Positions 52,894-61,849 of a DNA stretch of 64,000 nucleotides are shown one piece after another. The notes under the pieces are model-generated. The model ran no database searches and was not told the DNA's origin. It worked only from the letters and a program-made list of their open reading frames with translations. The translations under genes and the position numbers were made by a program. This DNA is from Rhodobacterales bacterium (GTDB lineage Bacteria; Pseudomonadota; Alphaproteobacteria; Rhodobacterales; Rhodobacteraceae), in assembly GCA_026400355.1 (NCBI GenBank), contig JAPLPE010000024.1, forward strand, positions 58,037 to 122,036, in the 5' to 3' direction. The first letter of the stretch is position 1. Every line of letters begins with the position of its first letter.

Positions 52894-54510
52894 ATGGACA
52901 TGTTCGACTTCATCATCGTGGGCGCAGGCTCAGCCGGCTGCGTCTTGGCCAACCGCCTGTCAGAAGACGGCCGCCATTCCGTCCTGCTGGTCGAGGCCGG
53001 GGGCAGCAACCGCAACCCGGTCTTCACCATCCCGCTGCTGGCAGGTGTCGCCTACTGGCACAAGGCGTCCAATTGGAACTATGTGACCACGCCCCAGCCC
53101 GGGCTTGACGGGCGGGCGATCAAATGGCCCCGCGGCAAGGTGCTGGGCGGGTCCTCAACGATCAACGGCATGATGTATATGCGCGGCAACGCCGCCGACT
53201 ACGACCAATGGGCTCAAGGAGGCTGCACCGGCTGGTCCTATGCCGACGTCCTCCCCTATTTCCGCCGGTCCGAGGATAACCCCGAACGCCCCGACGACCC
53301 GTTCCACGGTCAGGGCGGCCCTCTCCGCGTGGAAAAGGCCAAAGGCCAGAACCCTCTCTACGACGCCTTCCTTGCCGCAGGCATCGGCGAAGGGGCGCAC
53401 CCCAACGCCGATTTCAACGGGGTCGAGCAGGAGGGTCTCGGTCTCTATGACTTCAACATCCGTCATGGCCGCCGAGAATCGAGCGCCACCGCCTTCCTCA
53501 CCCCGGCCCTCAACCGCCCCAACCTAACCATCTGGTCCGAAACCCCCGTCTCGCGCATCATCATCACCGAAGGCCGCGCCACCGGCCTCGAACTCGCCCG
53601 CTGGGGCCAGCGCCAGTTCGTCCACGCCCGCCGTGAAATCATCCTCTCCGGCGGCGCGATCAACACTCCCCACCTCCTGCAGCTTTCCGGCATCGGCCCC
53701 GCCGCCCTGCTCGCCAACGCAGGCATCACGCCGCTGATCGACATGCCCGGCGTGGGCGCCAACCTGCAAGACCACCTCGGTGTCTATCTCACCTATGAAT
53801 GCACCGACCCCGTCACGCTCTACGGCCTGATGCGCCCCGACCGCGCCGTCACCGCCGTCGCCCGCGCCTTTCTCTTCGGCAAAGGCCCCGCAACGGCGGT
53901 CCCGCTCGAATCCGGGGGTTTCCTCAAGACCCGTCCAGACCTCGACATCCCCGACATCCACATCACCTTCGTCCCCGGCCTCAGCCTCGACACGACGCAA
54001 AAAGGGCAGGGCCGGCACGGCTATATCATCAACTTCTACCAACTCCGCCCCGACAGCCGCGGCGCAGTCACTCTCACCTCATCCGATCCCGCCACCCCGC
54101 CCAGGATTGACCCGAACTACCTCTCCACAGAAACCGACAAGCGCTGCATGCGCGACGGTGTCCGCCTCGCCCGGCGCATCGGCGAAAACCCGGCACTCCT
54201 TCGCTACAAGAAAACCGAAATCAGCCCCAAACCCGCCGACCTCGTCTCCGACGCCGCCATTGACGCCTGGGTCCGGCAGGGGGCCAACACGATCTTTCAC
54301 CCCGTCGGCACTGCTCGTATGGGCAGCGATCCGGGGTCGGTCGTAGACCCCGAACTCCGCGTGCGCGGGGTCAGGGGCCTGCGCCTGGCCGATGCCTCGG
54401 TCATGCCCACCGTCATTGGCGGCAACACCTCCGCCCCCACCATGATGATCGGAGAGAAAGCTGCCGACATGATCCTCGGCCGCCCGCCGCTGCCCCGGCA
54501 CGGCGGATGA
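52894..54510 (+). CDS. GMC family oxidoreductase (choline-dehydrogenase-like)
   Basis: A 538-residue FAD enzyme of the choline dehydrogenase/alcohol oxidase group. Motifs are FIIVGAGSAGCVLANRLSE (6-24), WPRGKVLGGSSTINGMMYMRG, EIILSGGAINTPHLLQLSGIGP, and the catalytic histidine segment FHPVGTARMGSD near the end. Compared with the first GMC gene it lacks the cysteine cluster, so the two belong to different branches and probably use different alcohols. The start has CAGGAGA upstream. Its stop overlaps the serine hydrolase start by 4 bases. Confidence 0.93.
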   Translation: MDMFDFIIVGAGSAGCVLANRLSEDGRHSVLLVEAGGSNRNPVFTIPLLAGVAYWHKASNWNYVTTPQPGLDGRAIKWPRGKVLGGSSTINGMMYMRGNAADYDQWAQGGCTGWSYADVLPYFRRSEDNPERPDDPFHGQGGPLRVEKAKGQNPLYDAFLAAGIGEGAHPNADFNGVEQEGLGLYDFNIRHGRRESSATAFLTPALNRPNLTIWSETPVSRIIITEGRATGLELARWGQRQFVHARREIILSGGAINTPHLLQLSGIGPAALLANAGITPLIDMPGVGANLQDHLGVYLTYECTDPVTLYGLMRPDRAVTAVARAFLFGKGPATAVPLESGGFLKTRPDLDIPDIHITFVPGLSLDTTQKGQGRHGYIINFYQLRPDSRGAVTLTSSDPATPPRIDPNYLSTETDKRCMRDGVRLARRIGENPALLRYKKTEISPKPADLVSDAAIDAWVRQGANTIFHPVGTARMGSDPGSVVDPELRVRGVRGLRLADASVMPTVIGGNTSAPTMMIGEKAADMILGRPPLPRHGG

Positions 54511-55604
54511 CCCCCGATCCTGCCTTCCGTCCCCTCGCTGATACCTTCGCCGCCGCAGTGGCAAGCGGCGAAGAACGCGGCGCGCTGGCGGTCATGCGCA
54601 ACGGCCAGACCCTCCTCGCGCTCCACGGCGGCGACGCCCGCCCCGGCCAACCCTGGCAGGACGACACCCTCGCCTGCTGCTTCTCGGTGACGAAAGGCGT
54701 CCTCTCCCTCCTCGCCCATATCCTCATCGACCGGGGCAACCTCTCCCTTGACACCAGGATCGCCACCATCTGGCCCGCCTTCGCCGCCAATGGGAAAGTC
54801 GACACCACCCTTCTCGACATCCTCACTCACCGCGCCCGCCTTCCCGCCGTCAGCCAATCCGTCACAGCCGGCGACCTCTACGACTGGGACCGGATGACCG
54901 CCCACCTCGCCGCCTCGGCTACGGTCGTGCCCCCGGGCGATCCGGTCTATCTCAACATGACCTACGGCCACCTCCTTGGCGAAACCCTCCGCCGCGCCAC
55001 CGGCCAGCCCCTCCCCGCGCTCCTCCGCACCCTCGCCACCGCCCCGCTCAACGCCGACTTCCATCTCGGCCTCGCCGCGCCCGAAATCGCCCGTACCGCC
55101 ACCCTCACTCAGGACGACCCCGCTGCCCTCTTCCGCGCCCTCGACGAAGTCCCCGACACGCTCTTCGCCCGCTCCATGGCATTCTTCGCCCAGGGCGAAG
55201 ACTTCAACACCCCCCGCTGGCGGCAGGCCGTCATCGGCTCGGGAAGCGGCCACGCAACCGCCCGTGCCATCGCGACCCTCTACGGTCAGTTTATCTGGCC
55301 CGACGCCCTGCTCTCCCCCGCCCGCCAGCATGCCTTGCGCGAACAGCAGGCCGAAACCGCCCATGACCCGATCCTCGGCATCCCGATCCGCTACGGTCAG
55401 GGGATAGAGCTTTCCACCCCGCCCGCGCTCGACTTCGGCCCCAACCGCCACGCCATCGGCCACTGGGGCGCCGGCGGCGCGCAAGGCTTTGCCGATCCCG
55501 CGACCGGCTTGTCCTTTGGCTATGTGACAGGCCATATGGATCCGGCGATGGGATCGTCCGACCGCTGTCGCCGCTATGTTGCGGCGCTCTTTGACTGTAT
55601 TTGA
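54507..55604 (+). CDS. Serine hydrolase (beta-lactamase/esterase fold)
   Basis: A 365-residue class C beta-lactamase-like hydrolase. The catalytic S60-x-x-K63 (SVTK) and the tyrosine motif MTYGHLLGETL are present, and a GHWGAGG segment fills the role of the third motif. It lacks a signal peptide, so it is a cytosolic esterase or amidase rather than a resistance enzyme. It shares the importer operon with two GMC and one SDR enzymes, so hydrolysis of an imported ester, lactone or amide is likely. Confidence 0.87.
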   Translation: MTPDPAFRPLADTFAAAVASGEERGALAVMRNGQTLLALHGGDARPGQPWQDDTLACCFSVTKGVLSLLAHILIDRGNLSLDTRIATIWPAFAANGKVDTTLLDILTHRARLPAVSQSVTAGDLYDWDRMTAHLAASATVVPPGDPVYLNMTYGHLLGETLRRATGQPLPALLRTLATAPLNADFHLGLAAPEIARTATLTQDDPAALFRALDEVPDTLFARSMAFFAQGEDFNTPRWRQAVIGSGSGHATARAIATLYGQFIWPDALLSPARQHALREQQAETAHDPILGIPIRYGQGIELSTPPALDFGPNRHAIGHWGAGGAQGFADPATGLSFGYVTGHMDPAMGSSDRCRRYVAALFDCI

Positions 55605-55611
55605 GGACAGA

Positions 55612-56412
55612 ATGCCCGAGTCCCTCACCGAAACCTGGGCCGATGGCCGCCTGACCCTGCGCGCTGACCGCGTGGCGACCCTCACCATCGACTCCCCCGG
55701 CACCCGCAACGCCCTGTCGCGATCCATGTGGACGGCCCTGCCCACGATCGCCGACCGCATCGCGAAGGACGACGGTATCCGCGCCGTCATCGTCACAGGG
55801 GCAGGGGGGGCGTTCAGCGCGGGCGCCGACATTTCAGAATTCGAACAGGTCTACGCGACTGAGGCCTCTGCCGCAGCTTACAACGCAACCGTCCGGGCCG
55901 GACAGGCCGCCGTCCGCCATCTCCCTCAGCCCGTCATCGCCATGATCCACGGCCCCTGCGTCGGTGGCGGCTGCGGGCTTGCCCTGTCCTGCGACCTCCG
56001 CTTTGCCGGGGCAGGGGCGCTGTTTGCGATCACACCTGCCAAACTCGGCATCGCCTACAGCCTTGCCGATACCGCCCAACTGTTGGAAAAGGTGGGCGCC
56101 GCCCGGGCCAAGGACATCCTCTTCTCCGCCCGCAGGCTCCCGGCAGACGAGGCGCTCTCCATCGGCCTCATCGACCGGCTCTGTGCCGACGACCTGCTTT
56201 TGGACACGGTGACACTCTATGCTTCGGAATTGACCGAACTCTCGCCCGCCTCGCTCCGCGCCACCAAGGCCATCGTGAACAGCCTTTCCCCCTTGCCGGG
56301 CGAGACAACAGACACTCTCGCCCTCGACCGGACCTTTGCTGCTCTGTTCACCGGGCCGGACTTTGCCGAAGGCCGAACGGCCTTTTTGTCACGGCGCAGG
56401 CCCGTGTTCTGA
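55612..56412 (+). CDS. Enoyl-CoA hydratase/isomerase
   Basis: A 266-residue crotonase-fold enzyme. The CoA and oxyanion-hole loops GGAFSAGADISEF and HGPCVGGGCGLALSCD are clear. The position of the second hydratase glutamate reads TPAKLGIAYS rather than the usual PEI, so isomerase, hydratase or CoA-hydrolase activity cannot be separated. The start at 55612 (MPESLT) follows the serine hydrolase stop by 7 bases with TGAGGAC upstream. It is probably the last gene of the importer operon. Confidence 0.88.
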   Translation: MPESLTETWADGRLTLRADRVATLTIDSPGTRNALSRSMWTALPTIADRIAKDDGIRAVIVTGAGGAFSAGADISEFEQVYATEASAAAYNATVRAGQAAVRHLPQPVIAMIHGPCVGGGCGLALSCDLRFAGAGALFAITPAKLGIAYSLADTAQLLEKVGAARAKDILFSARRLPADEALSIGLIDRLCADDLLLDTVTLYASELTELSPASLRATKAIVNSLSPLPGETTDTLALDRTFAALFTGPDFAEGRTAFLSRRRPVF

Positions 56413-56696
56413 AACCTTCGCGCCCGTTTCTTGAAGCAAGCGTTTCAACCTTCCCGCCAGTTTCAGGCGGTATGACCAGACCTGGCCACAACTGCCCTTT
56501 CCGGGGCAGGTGAGCATCCGGCGCCCCCAACAAAGGGCAGGCGGGTTCACAAGCGGCTGACCGCAAGTCATGACCCCCACGTCACCCATCGCCCGACCGC
56601 CGCCGCCATTCGCACCACTCTTGCGCGAATCCTGCCCAAAAGGTGCCGCAAATCCGTGTAACAGTGATGATGACCTCCTTTGGAAGGCCCACGCAA

Positions 56697-57428
56697 ATGT
56701 CTTCGATTGCCCGCTTGCTGCACCGCGCCTCTTTTGTGCTCCTCTTCCTGTCGGCCGTTGTTATTGGCCTTGGCGTCTGGGGCCAGATCGAACACAACCG
56801 GCTTGGACAGGCCCGGGCCGAAGTCTTTGTGACATTGGGCCAGGAAGGCGTCTCCGCCTTGCCGGTCCCCGCCATCCTTCGCCCGTTTGAAGACAACATG
56901 ATCCCCCTGATCCTTTTGGGCGATTCCGGAAATCCCACCGTCTTTGGCGTCTTCTCGCGCCTCGGCGGCGCCATCGGCCTGATGGGCCTCCTCCTCTTCA
57001 CGCTGCGGGGCGGGGCACCTGCACCACGGCTGCCGGAAGCCGAAGATGTGGAACCCGAGCCCCCCACCATGCAACAGGCACAGGCTGTCCCGATAGCCGA
57101 TTGGCAGCGCCGCCTGAAGGAAAAGTACGAACCCCGCCAAACCCAGACCTCGGGCAGACTCGCCTATCGCGCCGTTCTGGCCGTTGTCGCACTGGCCTTT
57201 GTGACCCTTTCAGCCGCCGTTATTCTCGGCAACTCCGGAAGCGCCGCCAACATCGACTTCGCCGCGATGATCGCTCAGGCTCGCGCACAACTCGAGTCAG
57301 CCCTGCAGGGCGACCAGACGTCCATGATTGCGCTCGGCAAAATGGCCGCCGTGGCCCTTGGCATCGTCCTGATCCTTGCCGTCCTCATGTCCCGGCTGAA
57401 ACCGTCCCGCCGGGCCGCAGTCGCCTAG
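56697..57428 (+). CDS. Membrane protein of unknown function
   Basis: A 243-residue protein with four predicted membrane segments: SFVLLFLSAVVIGLGVWG (about 12-29), GGAIGLMGLLLFTL (near 97), VLAVVALAFVTLSAAVIL (near 165-182) and MAAVALGIVLILAVLMS at the end. A proline/glutamate-rich cytosolic stretch with EAEDVEPEPP separates the pairs. No family was recognised. The start at 56697 is supported by GGAAGG about 9 bases upstream. It converges with mipZ, whose stop it overlaps by 4 bases on the opposite strand. Confidence 0.72.
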   Translation: MSSIARLLHRASFVLLFLSAVVIGLGVWGQIEHNRLGQARAEVFVTLGQEGVSALPVPAILRPFEDNMIPLILLGDSGNPTVFGVFSRLGGAIGLMGLLLFTLRGGAPAPRLPEAEDVEPEPPTMQQAQAVPIADWQRRLKEKYEPRQTQTSGRLAYRAVLAVVALAFVTLSAAVILGNSGSAANIDFAAMIAQARAQLESALQGDQTSMIALGKMAAVALGIVLILAVLMSRLKPSRRAAVA

Positions 57429-58234
57429 AAATCCACCGTCACGCCCGGCAGGTTCAACGACTTTATCAGATCGCGCAACTCCTGCCGCGCGGCCACGTTG
57501 GAAATGTTGAGCGTCTGAACGCCCACATCCCGCAGGTCGAGAAGAGTCAACCCCCTCGGGAACAGTTCGCGGAAGATTACGCGCTCGTTGAAACCCGGCG
57601 CCACGCGGAAACCGATCCGCCGCGAAAGCTTGGTAATCGCGGCCTCCATCTTCTGCTTGTTTACCATGTTCTGCGCGCCCAGACGGTTGCGCAACACAAC
57701 CCAGTCAATCGGCATCAGTCCAGCCTGCGCCCGCAACTGCCGCGCATTCCACACCATCTCGGAATATACCGACGGGCCCAGTATCGTCTCGCCATCCGTA
57801 TCCACCTTGGCCAGCAGGTCAAAGTCGATGAAACTGTCGTTCAGCGGCGTGATCAGCGTATCGGCCAGCGAATGCGCCACCTGCGACAGCCGCGTATGCG
57901 ACCCCGGACAGTCGATCACAATGAAATCGCAATCCGGCTCTAGCCCCGCCACCGCCGCCGAAAGCCGGTGGTCAAAGACGTTTTCGCCCGGCGTCAGCGT
58001 CGCCTGATCAATCTCGGGCAGTTCGATATAGGACGGTGACGGCAGCGACAGCCCCGCCTCGTGCAGATACTTGCCCCGGTTCTCGATATACCGCGCCAAC
58101 GACTTCTGCCGCAGGTCCAGGTCCAGCATCCCGGTCTTGTGCCCCAACCGCGCCAGCGCCGTGGCCACATGCATCGCGACCGTGGATTTCCCCGCGCCGC
58201 CCTTCTCGTTTCCGACAACGATGATATGCGCCAA
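57425..58234 (-). CDS. mipZ: Division-plane positioning ATPase
   Basis: A 269-residue ParA/MinD-class ATPase. The deviant Walker A NEKGGAGKST (8-17), DLDLRQKSLARYIENR and the Walker B-like FIVIDCPGSHT identify MipZ, which in alphaproteobacteria forms a gradient from the ParB-bound poles and blocks FtsZ assembly away from midcell. The MPIDWVVLRNRLG and RVIFRELFPRGLTLLDL segments are specific to MipZ rather than ParA. The gene is usually monocistronic, as here. Confidence 0.95.
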   Translation of the reverse strand: MAHIIVVGNEKGGAGKSTVAMHVATALARLGHKTGMLDLDLRQKSLARYIENRGKYLHEAGLSLPSPSYIELPEIDQATLTPGENVFDHRLSAAVAGLEPDCDFIVIDCPGSHTRLSQVAHSLADTLITPLNDSFIDFDLLAKVDTDGETILGPSVYSEMVWNARQLRAQAGLMPIDWVVLRNRLGAQNMVNKQKMEAAITKLSRRIGFRVAPGFNERVIFRELFPRGLTLLDLRDVGVQTLNISNVAARQELRDLIKSLNLPGVTVDF

Positions 58235-58635
58235 TCCGCCACCCCGGTTATTCTAGTTCTTGCGGCCAGCATCCGCCGATGTGGTATTACCCTACGCAGC
58301 GGCCTTGTGAAGAGGAAGCAACGCCCCCGCAACACCGGTTCGCGCCCGTGGCGAATATGAGTCAACCACCTTGACTTATCCCGCCTAAAGCTCCATCTGA
58401 CCCCTGACCGATGCAGGCTGCCGCGTGAGCAGCGCGCTGATCCTCGTGATCATGGCGCAGGGCATCGCCTCACCTCTGGTTCCCACCTTCACGCAAGGGG
58501 CCGCGCCATGACAGATCAAGGGCATCCGGCCCCGATCTGGTTCACGGGGCGCAAACCCTTTTGCCGTCCGGGCGCATTCCGCGCCCCGGAATCTCATTCA
58601 CGGCCCTTTGGCCGAAACAGACAGGACTGTTCCAC
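58235..58635. other. 401-base intergenic region between divergent mipZ and helicase genes
   Basis: No protein was recognised. It must contain both promoters. A perfect stem GGGCGC (58570-58575) / GCGCCC (58581-58586) lies about 50 bases before the helicase start and could structure its 5' leader, as is common for cold-inducible RNA helicases. Confidence 0.5.
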
Positions 58636-59916
58636 ATGGATTTCGACATGCTGGGCCTCGCGCCCCGCCTCATCGCCGCGCTGAAAGAGCAAGGCATCAC
58701 CGACCCGACCCCGATCCAGACGCAGGCCATCCCGCACGCCATGAACGGCCGTGACGTGATGGGCCTCGCCCAGACCGGCTCGGGCAAGACGGCGGCCTTT
58801 GGCCTGCCCATGATTGACGCGCTCATCAAGAACGGCGTCAAACCCAACCCGCGCACCGCCCGCGCCCTTGTCCTTGCCCCGACCCGGGAACTGGCCAAGC
58901 AGATCGCTGACAACCTCATCGCTTATACCGCCGGCACGCACCTGAAGACCGTGCTCGTGACCGGCGGTGCCGGAATCGTCGGCCAGATCAACAAGATGGA
59001 GCGTGGTGTCTCCCTCCTCGTCGCCACCCCCGGCCGCCTGATCGACCTGATCGACCGCCGTGCCGTGTCGCTGGCCGAAACCCGCTTCCTCGTCCTCGAC
59101 GAAGCCGACCAGATGCTCGACCTCGGCTTCATCCACGCGCTCCGCCGCATCGCCGCCCTCCTCCCCAAGGAACGTCAGACGATGCTCTTCTCCGCCACCA
59201 TGCCCAAGCAGATGGAGGAACTGGCCCAGGCCTTCCTCACCAACCCGGTCAAGGTGCAGGTCAACCCCCCCGGACAGGCCGTGGCCAAGATCGTCCAGTC
59301 CGTCCATTTCGTCGCCCAGCGCGCCAAGACCGACCTCCTGATCGAACTCCTCGACAAGCACCGCGACGAACTCGCTCTCGTCTTCGGCCGCACCAAGCAC
59401 GGGTCCGAGAAACTCTACAAACAACTCGAAGCCGCCGGTTTCGCCGCCGCCGCCATCCACGGCAACAAAAGCCAGGGCCAGCGCGACCGCGCCATCTCTG
59501 ACCTCCGCTCTGGCCGCGTCCGCGTCCTCGTCGCCACCGATGTCGCCGCCCGCGGGCTCGACATTCCGGGCATCCGGCACGTCTACAACTACGACCTGCC
59601 CAACGTGCCCGAGAACTACGTCCACCGCATCGGCCGCACCGCGCGCGCGGGCGCGACAGGCAATGCCGTCGCCTTCTGCGCACCCGACGAGATGGGCGAA
59701 CTCAAGGACATCCAGAAGGCCATGAAGGCCACCATCCCCGTCGCCTCCGGCGCCCCCTGGGAAGGCGAAATCCCGTCCAAACCCCGCGGCAACTCCGGCG
59801 GCCCCCGCCGCTTTGGCGGTGGCGCTGCCAATGCTTCTGGCAAGCCCTCGGGTCGCCCCCAGCAAAACCGCCGCCCCGGCGGCCCCGGCAAAGGCCGCAC
59901 CCGCACCGCCGCCTGA
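58636..59916 (+). CDS. DEAD-box RNA helicase (RhlE-like)
   Basis: A 426-residue ATP-dependent RNA helicase. All core motifs are present: Q motif with PTPIQTQAIP, motif I AQTGSGKTAAF (about 50-60), PTRELAKQI, TPGRL, DEADQML, SATMP, and in the second domain GRTKHGSEKL, VATDVAARGLDIPG and HRIGRTARAG. A basic Gly/Arg/Pro-rich tail (GGPRRFGGGA to GPGKGRTRTAA) gives unspecific RNA binding and is typical of RhlE/CsdA proteins for ribosome assembly or cold growth. The start at 58636 (MDFDML) fits the family. Confidence 0.93.
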   Translation: MDFDMLGLAPRLIAALKEQGITDPTPIQTQAIPHAMNGRDVMGLAQTGSGKTAAFGLPMIDALIKNGVKPNPRTARALVLAPTRELAKQIADNLIAYTAGTHLKTVLVTGGAGIVGQINKMERGVSLLVATPGRLIDLIDRRAVSLAETRFLVLDEADQMLDLGFIHALRRIAALLPKERQTMLFSATMPKQMEELAQAFLTNPVKVQVNPPGQAVAKIVQSVHFVAQRAKTDLLIELLDKHRDELALVFGRTKHGSEKLYKQLEAAGFAAAAIHGNKSQGQRDRAISDLRSGRVRVLVATDVAARGLDIPGIRHVYNYDLPNVPENYVHRIGRTARAGATGNAVAFCAPDEMGELKDIQKAMKATIPVASGAPWEGEIPSKPRGNSGGPRRFGGGAANASGKPSGRPQQNRRPGGPGKGRTRTAA

Positions 59917-59940
59917 CCCGCACAAAGCCTTCACCCACCC

Positions 59941-60001
59941 CGTAGGGTGGGGGTGAAACCCCTCACCCCACGCCCCCGGCCGTAGGGTGGGTGCAACCCA
60001 C
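59941..60001. repeat. Two REP-like palindromes in tandem
   Basis: GTAGGGTGGGGGTGAAACCCCTCACCCC (split here as GTAGGGTGGGGGTGAAA and CCCCTCACCCC) and GTAGGGTGGGTGCAACCCACC (GTAGGGTGGG-TGCAA-CCCACC) are members of the GTAGGG...CACCC family also seen near 26.8 and 35.8 kb. They follow the helicase stop and may act as its terminator. Confidence 0.6.
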
Positions 60002-60019
60002 CAAGCCCCCCGCCCCCCT

Positions 60020-60509
60020 GAGCGGGACAAGCGGGGCTTCCAGTGGAAGCACCGCCCCGCTCACGCCCTTCCGCTTCCCCCGGCCCCCGTTCCCCCAACC
60101 TCGCAAAAGGCCGGTCCCTGCCCCGGCGGGGGCAAAGCCCCTGCCCTTGGAGGGGGCAGGGGCTGGCCGAACGCAGGTCGCGTCCGGCCGGAAAGCGTCG
60201 CCCTCTGCGCGTGACCAACCCGATGGCGTACGGTGGGTGAAACCCACCACCCCCGTAGGCCGGACTTCCCCTCCGCCATTCGCCCATTGATCATCCCCTT
60301 GAGCGGGACCAGCGGGGGCTCCAGTGGAGCCACCGCCCCGCTCACGCCCCACCGCCTCCCCCGGCCCCCGTTCCACCCGCCTCGCAAAAGGCCGGTCCCT
60401 GCCCCGGCGGGGGCGAAGCCCCTGCCCTTGGGGGGGCAGGGGCTGGCCGAACGCTAAGGCGTCCGGCCGGAAAGCGTCACCCACCGCGCGTGACCAACGC
60501 GATGGCGTT
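60020..60509. repeat. Direct duplication of a ~210-bp GC-rich unit
   Basis: Unit 1 (60020-60229) and unit 2 (60301-60509) share GAGCGGGACMAGCGGGG, GCAAAAGGCCGGTCCCTGCC, GGCTGGCCGAACGC and TGACCAACSCGATGGCGT in the same order at a spacing of about 280 bases. Each unit contains the hairpin GCCCCTGCCC/GGGGGCAGGGGC. The spacer carries a REP-like palindrome. No open frame is conserved between units, so it is not coding. Confidence 0.75.
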
Positions 60510-60647
60510 GGTCATTGTGGGGCGCAAGAAACGAGATCATTTACTCGACAGGAAACGAGGCTCGTTGACCGGTATCGCATCGGTGTTCTAGCTTGGAAAC
60601 TATAACGGCTCGTAGGTGTGTTTCCCCAATTCGAAGAGGACGCTCGA

Positions 60648-61703
60648 ATGAAAGTTCTACTGGCTTTGATTCTTGTCCTAATGACCAACGCGTCTCATGC
60701 ACTTGAATTCACATTTGTTTCTTGGCATGGTCAAATGGTTCTGCGGGCTGACGGAGAAATTGTTCAGGGTGATGCGGCGCGAATAGGATTATTGCTTCCT
60801 GAAACTCCGCTGATGCCACATGGTTTGCCTGTATTGTTGCTATACAGCGGCGGCGGTGACGTAATTGAGGCACTTTTGATTTCTGAAATTTTGGATAACT
60901 TTCCAACGCACACCGTTGTACCCTCCGATGCAAAATGCGCTTCAGCGTGTGCATCGATCGTCTTCATCGCAGGGGCATTGAGGACTGTTGAGGAAGGTGG
61001 CTACTTGGGCCAACATTCGTGTTCAGTGAATGGTCTGCCTAATCAGGAATGCAATGATGTTCTGTCAAGAAATGCACTTGAACATGGCGTTTCATATGGA
61101 AGCATTGCTGCTTTTGTTACTTATGTTCCTCCGAGCGAGGTAGCTTGGTTTTCAAGAACTGATGCCGACTGCTGGGGCCTTACTAGGTATGCGTTCGAAC
61201 TTGAGAGTGGGTTCACAAAATTCGAACCTTGTGTTGTTGACTTACTCACTGGACGTTTTCCACCTGCGCAAAGTGCTTGGAGAGTCGACTTCTTCAAAGA
61301 TGGATATCGGGCTTTCTTGAGGCCGGCAGCCGATCATCTGAGAGAACTCGAATTGGGGTTATACTGTGACGAATTGAAACCCGGCAAGTTGTTTCTATCT
61401 CTCGACGTTGGTGGATCTGCACAGGCAATTCAGCAGGAAATTGTCAATGTCTCTCTTGATTCTAATCCAATAAGATACGATAGCGCTTCTTTTTCGGTCT
61501 TGCAATATGACGCTGTATATTCGCGCGTAGTTTTGGCAATCAACACGGAAGATGTGCTCCCATTTCTTACACGGGCCAATGAACTCAATTTGCAAATTTC
61601 TTTGAGACCGCCTTTTCAGGATATGTTTACGCAGACATTTCTTTCGAACAGTAGAAGTGCTTTGATCTTTGCGGCAAATAACTGCATTAATCGGATGGAT
61701 TGA
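60648..61703 (+). CDS. AT-rich secreted protein with ClpP-like fold signatures
   Basis: A 351-residue protein with a Sec signal peptide (MKVLLALILVLMTNASHA, cleavage near 18). Residues about 55-145 resemble the periplasmic ClpP/S49-like group (COG3904): LLLYSGGGDVIEALLISEIL, then CASACASIVFIAGALRT with a candidate nucleophile serine, and LGQHSC with a candidate histidine. The C-terminal half is unrecognised. The gene is much richer in A+T than all its neighbours, uses different codons, and lies beside a repeat region, so it was probably acquired. The ATG 60648 is preferred because the signal peptide starts there. Protease activity is unproven. Confidence 0.72.
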   Translation: MKVLLALILVLMTNASHALEFTFVSWHGQMVLRADGEIVQGDAARIGLLLPETPLMPHGLPVLLLYSGGGDVIEALLISEILDNFPTHTVVPSDAKCASACASIVFIAGALRTVEEGGYLGQHSCSVNGLPNQECNDVLSRNALEHGVSYGSIAAFVTYVPPSEVAWFSRTDADCWGLTRYAFELESGFTKFEPCVVDLLTGRFPPAQSAWRVDFFKDGYRAFLRPAADHLRELELGLYCDELKPGKLFLSLDVGGSAQAIQQEIVNVSLDSNPIRYDSASFSVLQYDAVYSRVVLAINTEDVLPFLTRANELNLQISLRPPFQDMFTQTFLSNSRSALIFAANNCINRMD

Positions 61704-61807
61704 CGCGTGGGGCCATGTTGTCTCACTCAGTTATTGGCAATTTAGGGATTATCCCCCCACCGCACGCCCCGTTAACCCACCCCCACCCGCCCGGCGCACC
61801 GAAAAAA

Positions 61808-61849
61808 ATACCGACGCAATACCGACGTAATACCGACGTGATACCGCAA
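61808..61849. repeat. 11-bp tandem repeat, three to four units
   Basis: TACCGACG starts at 61809, 61820 and 61831 with an 11-base period (ATACCGACGYA units), and a partial fourth unit TACCGCAA starts at 61842. The period is close to one DNA turn, as in iterons or protein-binding arrays, but no replication gene is near. Confidence 0.7.

Larger units (their letters stand above)
59917..60647. other. 731-base non-coding region made of repeats
   Basis: No gene was recognised. It contains REP-like palindromes near 59941-60001 and 60228-60260, and a near-perfect direct duplication (separate entry). The last 130 bases are less GC-rich and hold the promoter region of the AT-rich gene that follows. 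Confidence 0.65.

Noticed and set aside
60618..60647. Upstream extension of the AT-rich secreted protein to 60618
   Set aside because: It would place ten hydrophilic residues before an otherwise normal signal peptide starting at 60648.
61808..61849. Short tandem array considered as a CRISPR
   Set aside because: The units are 11 bases without spacers and no cas genes are present.
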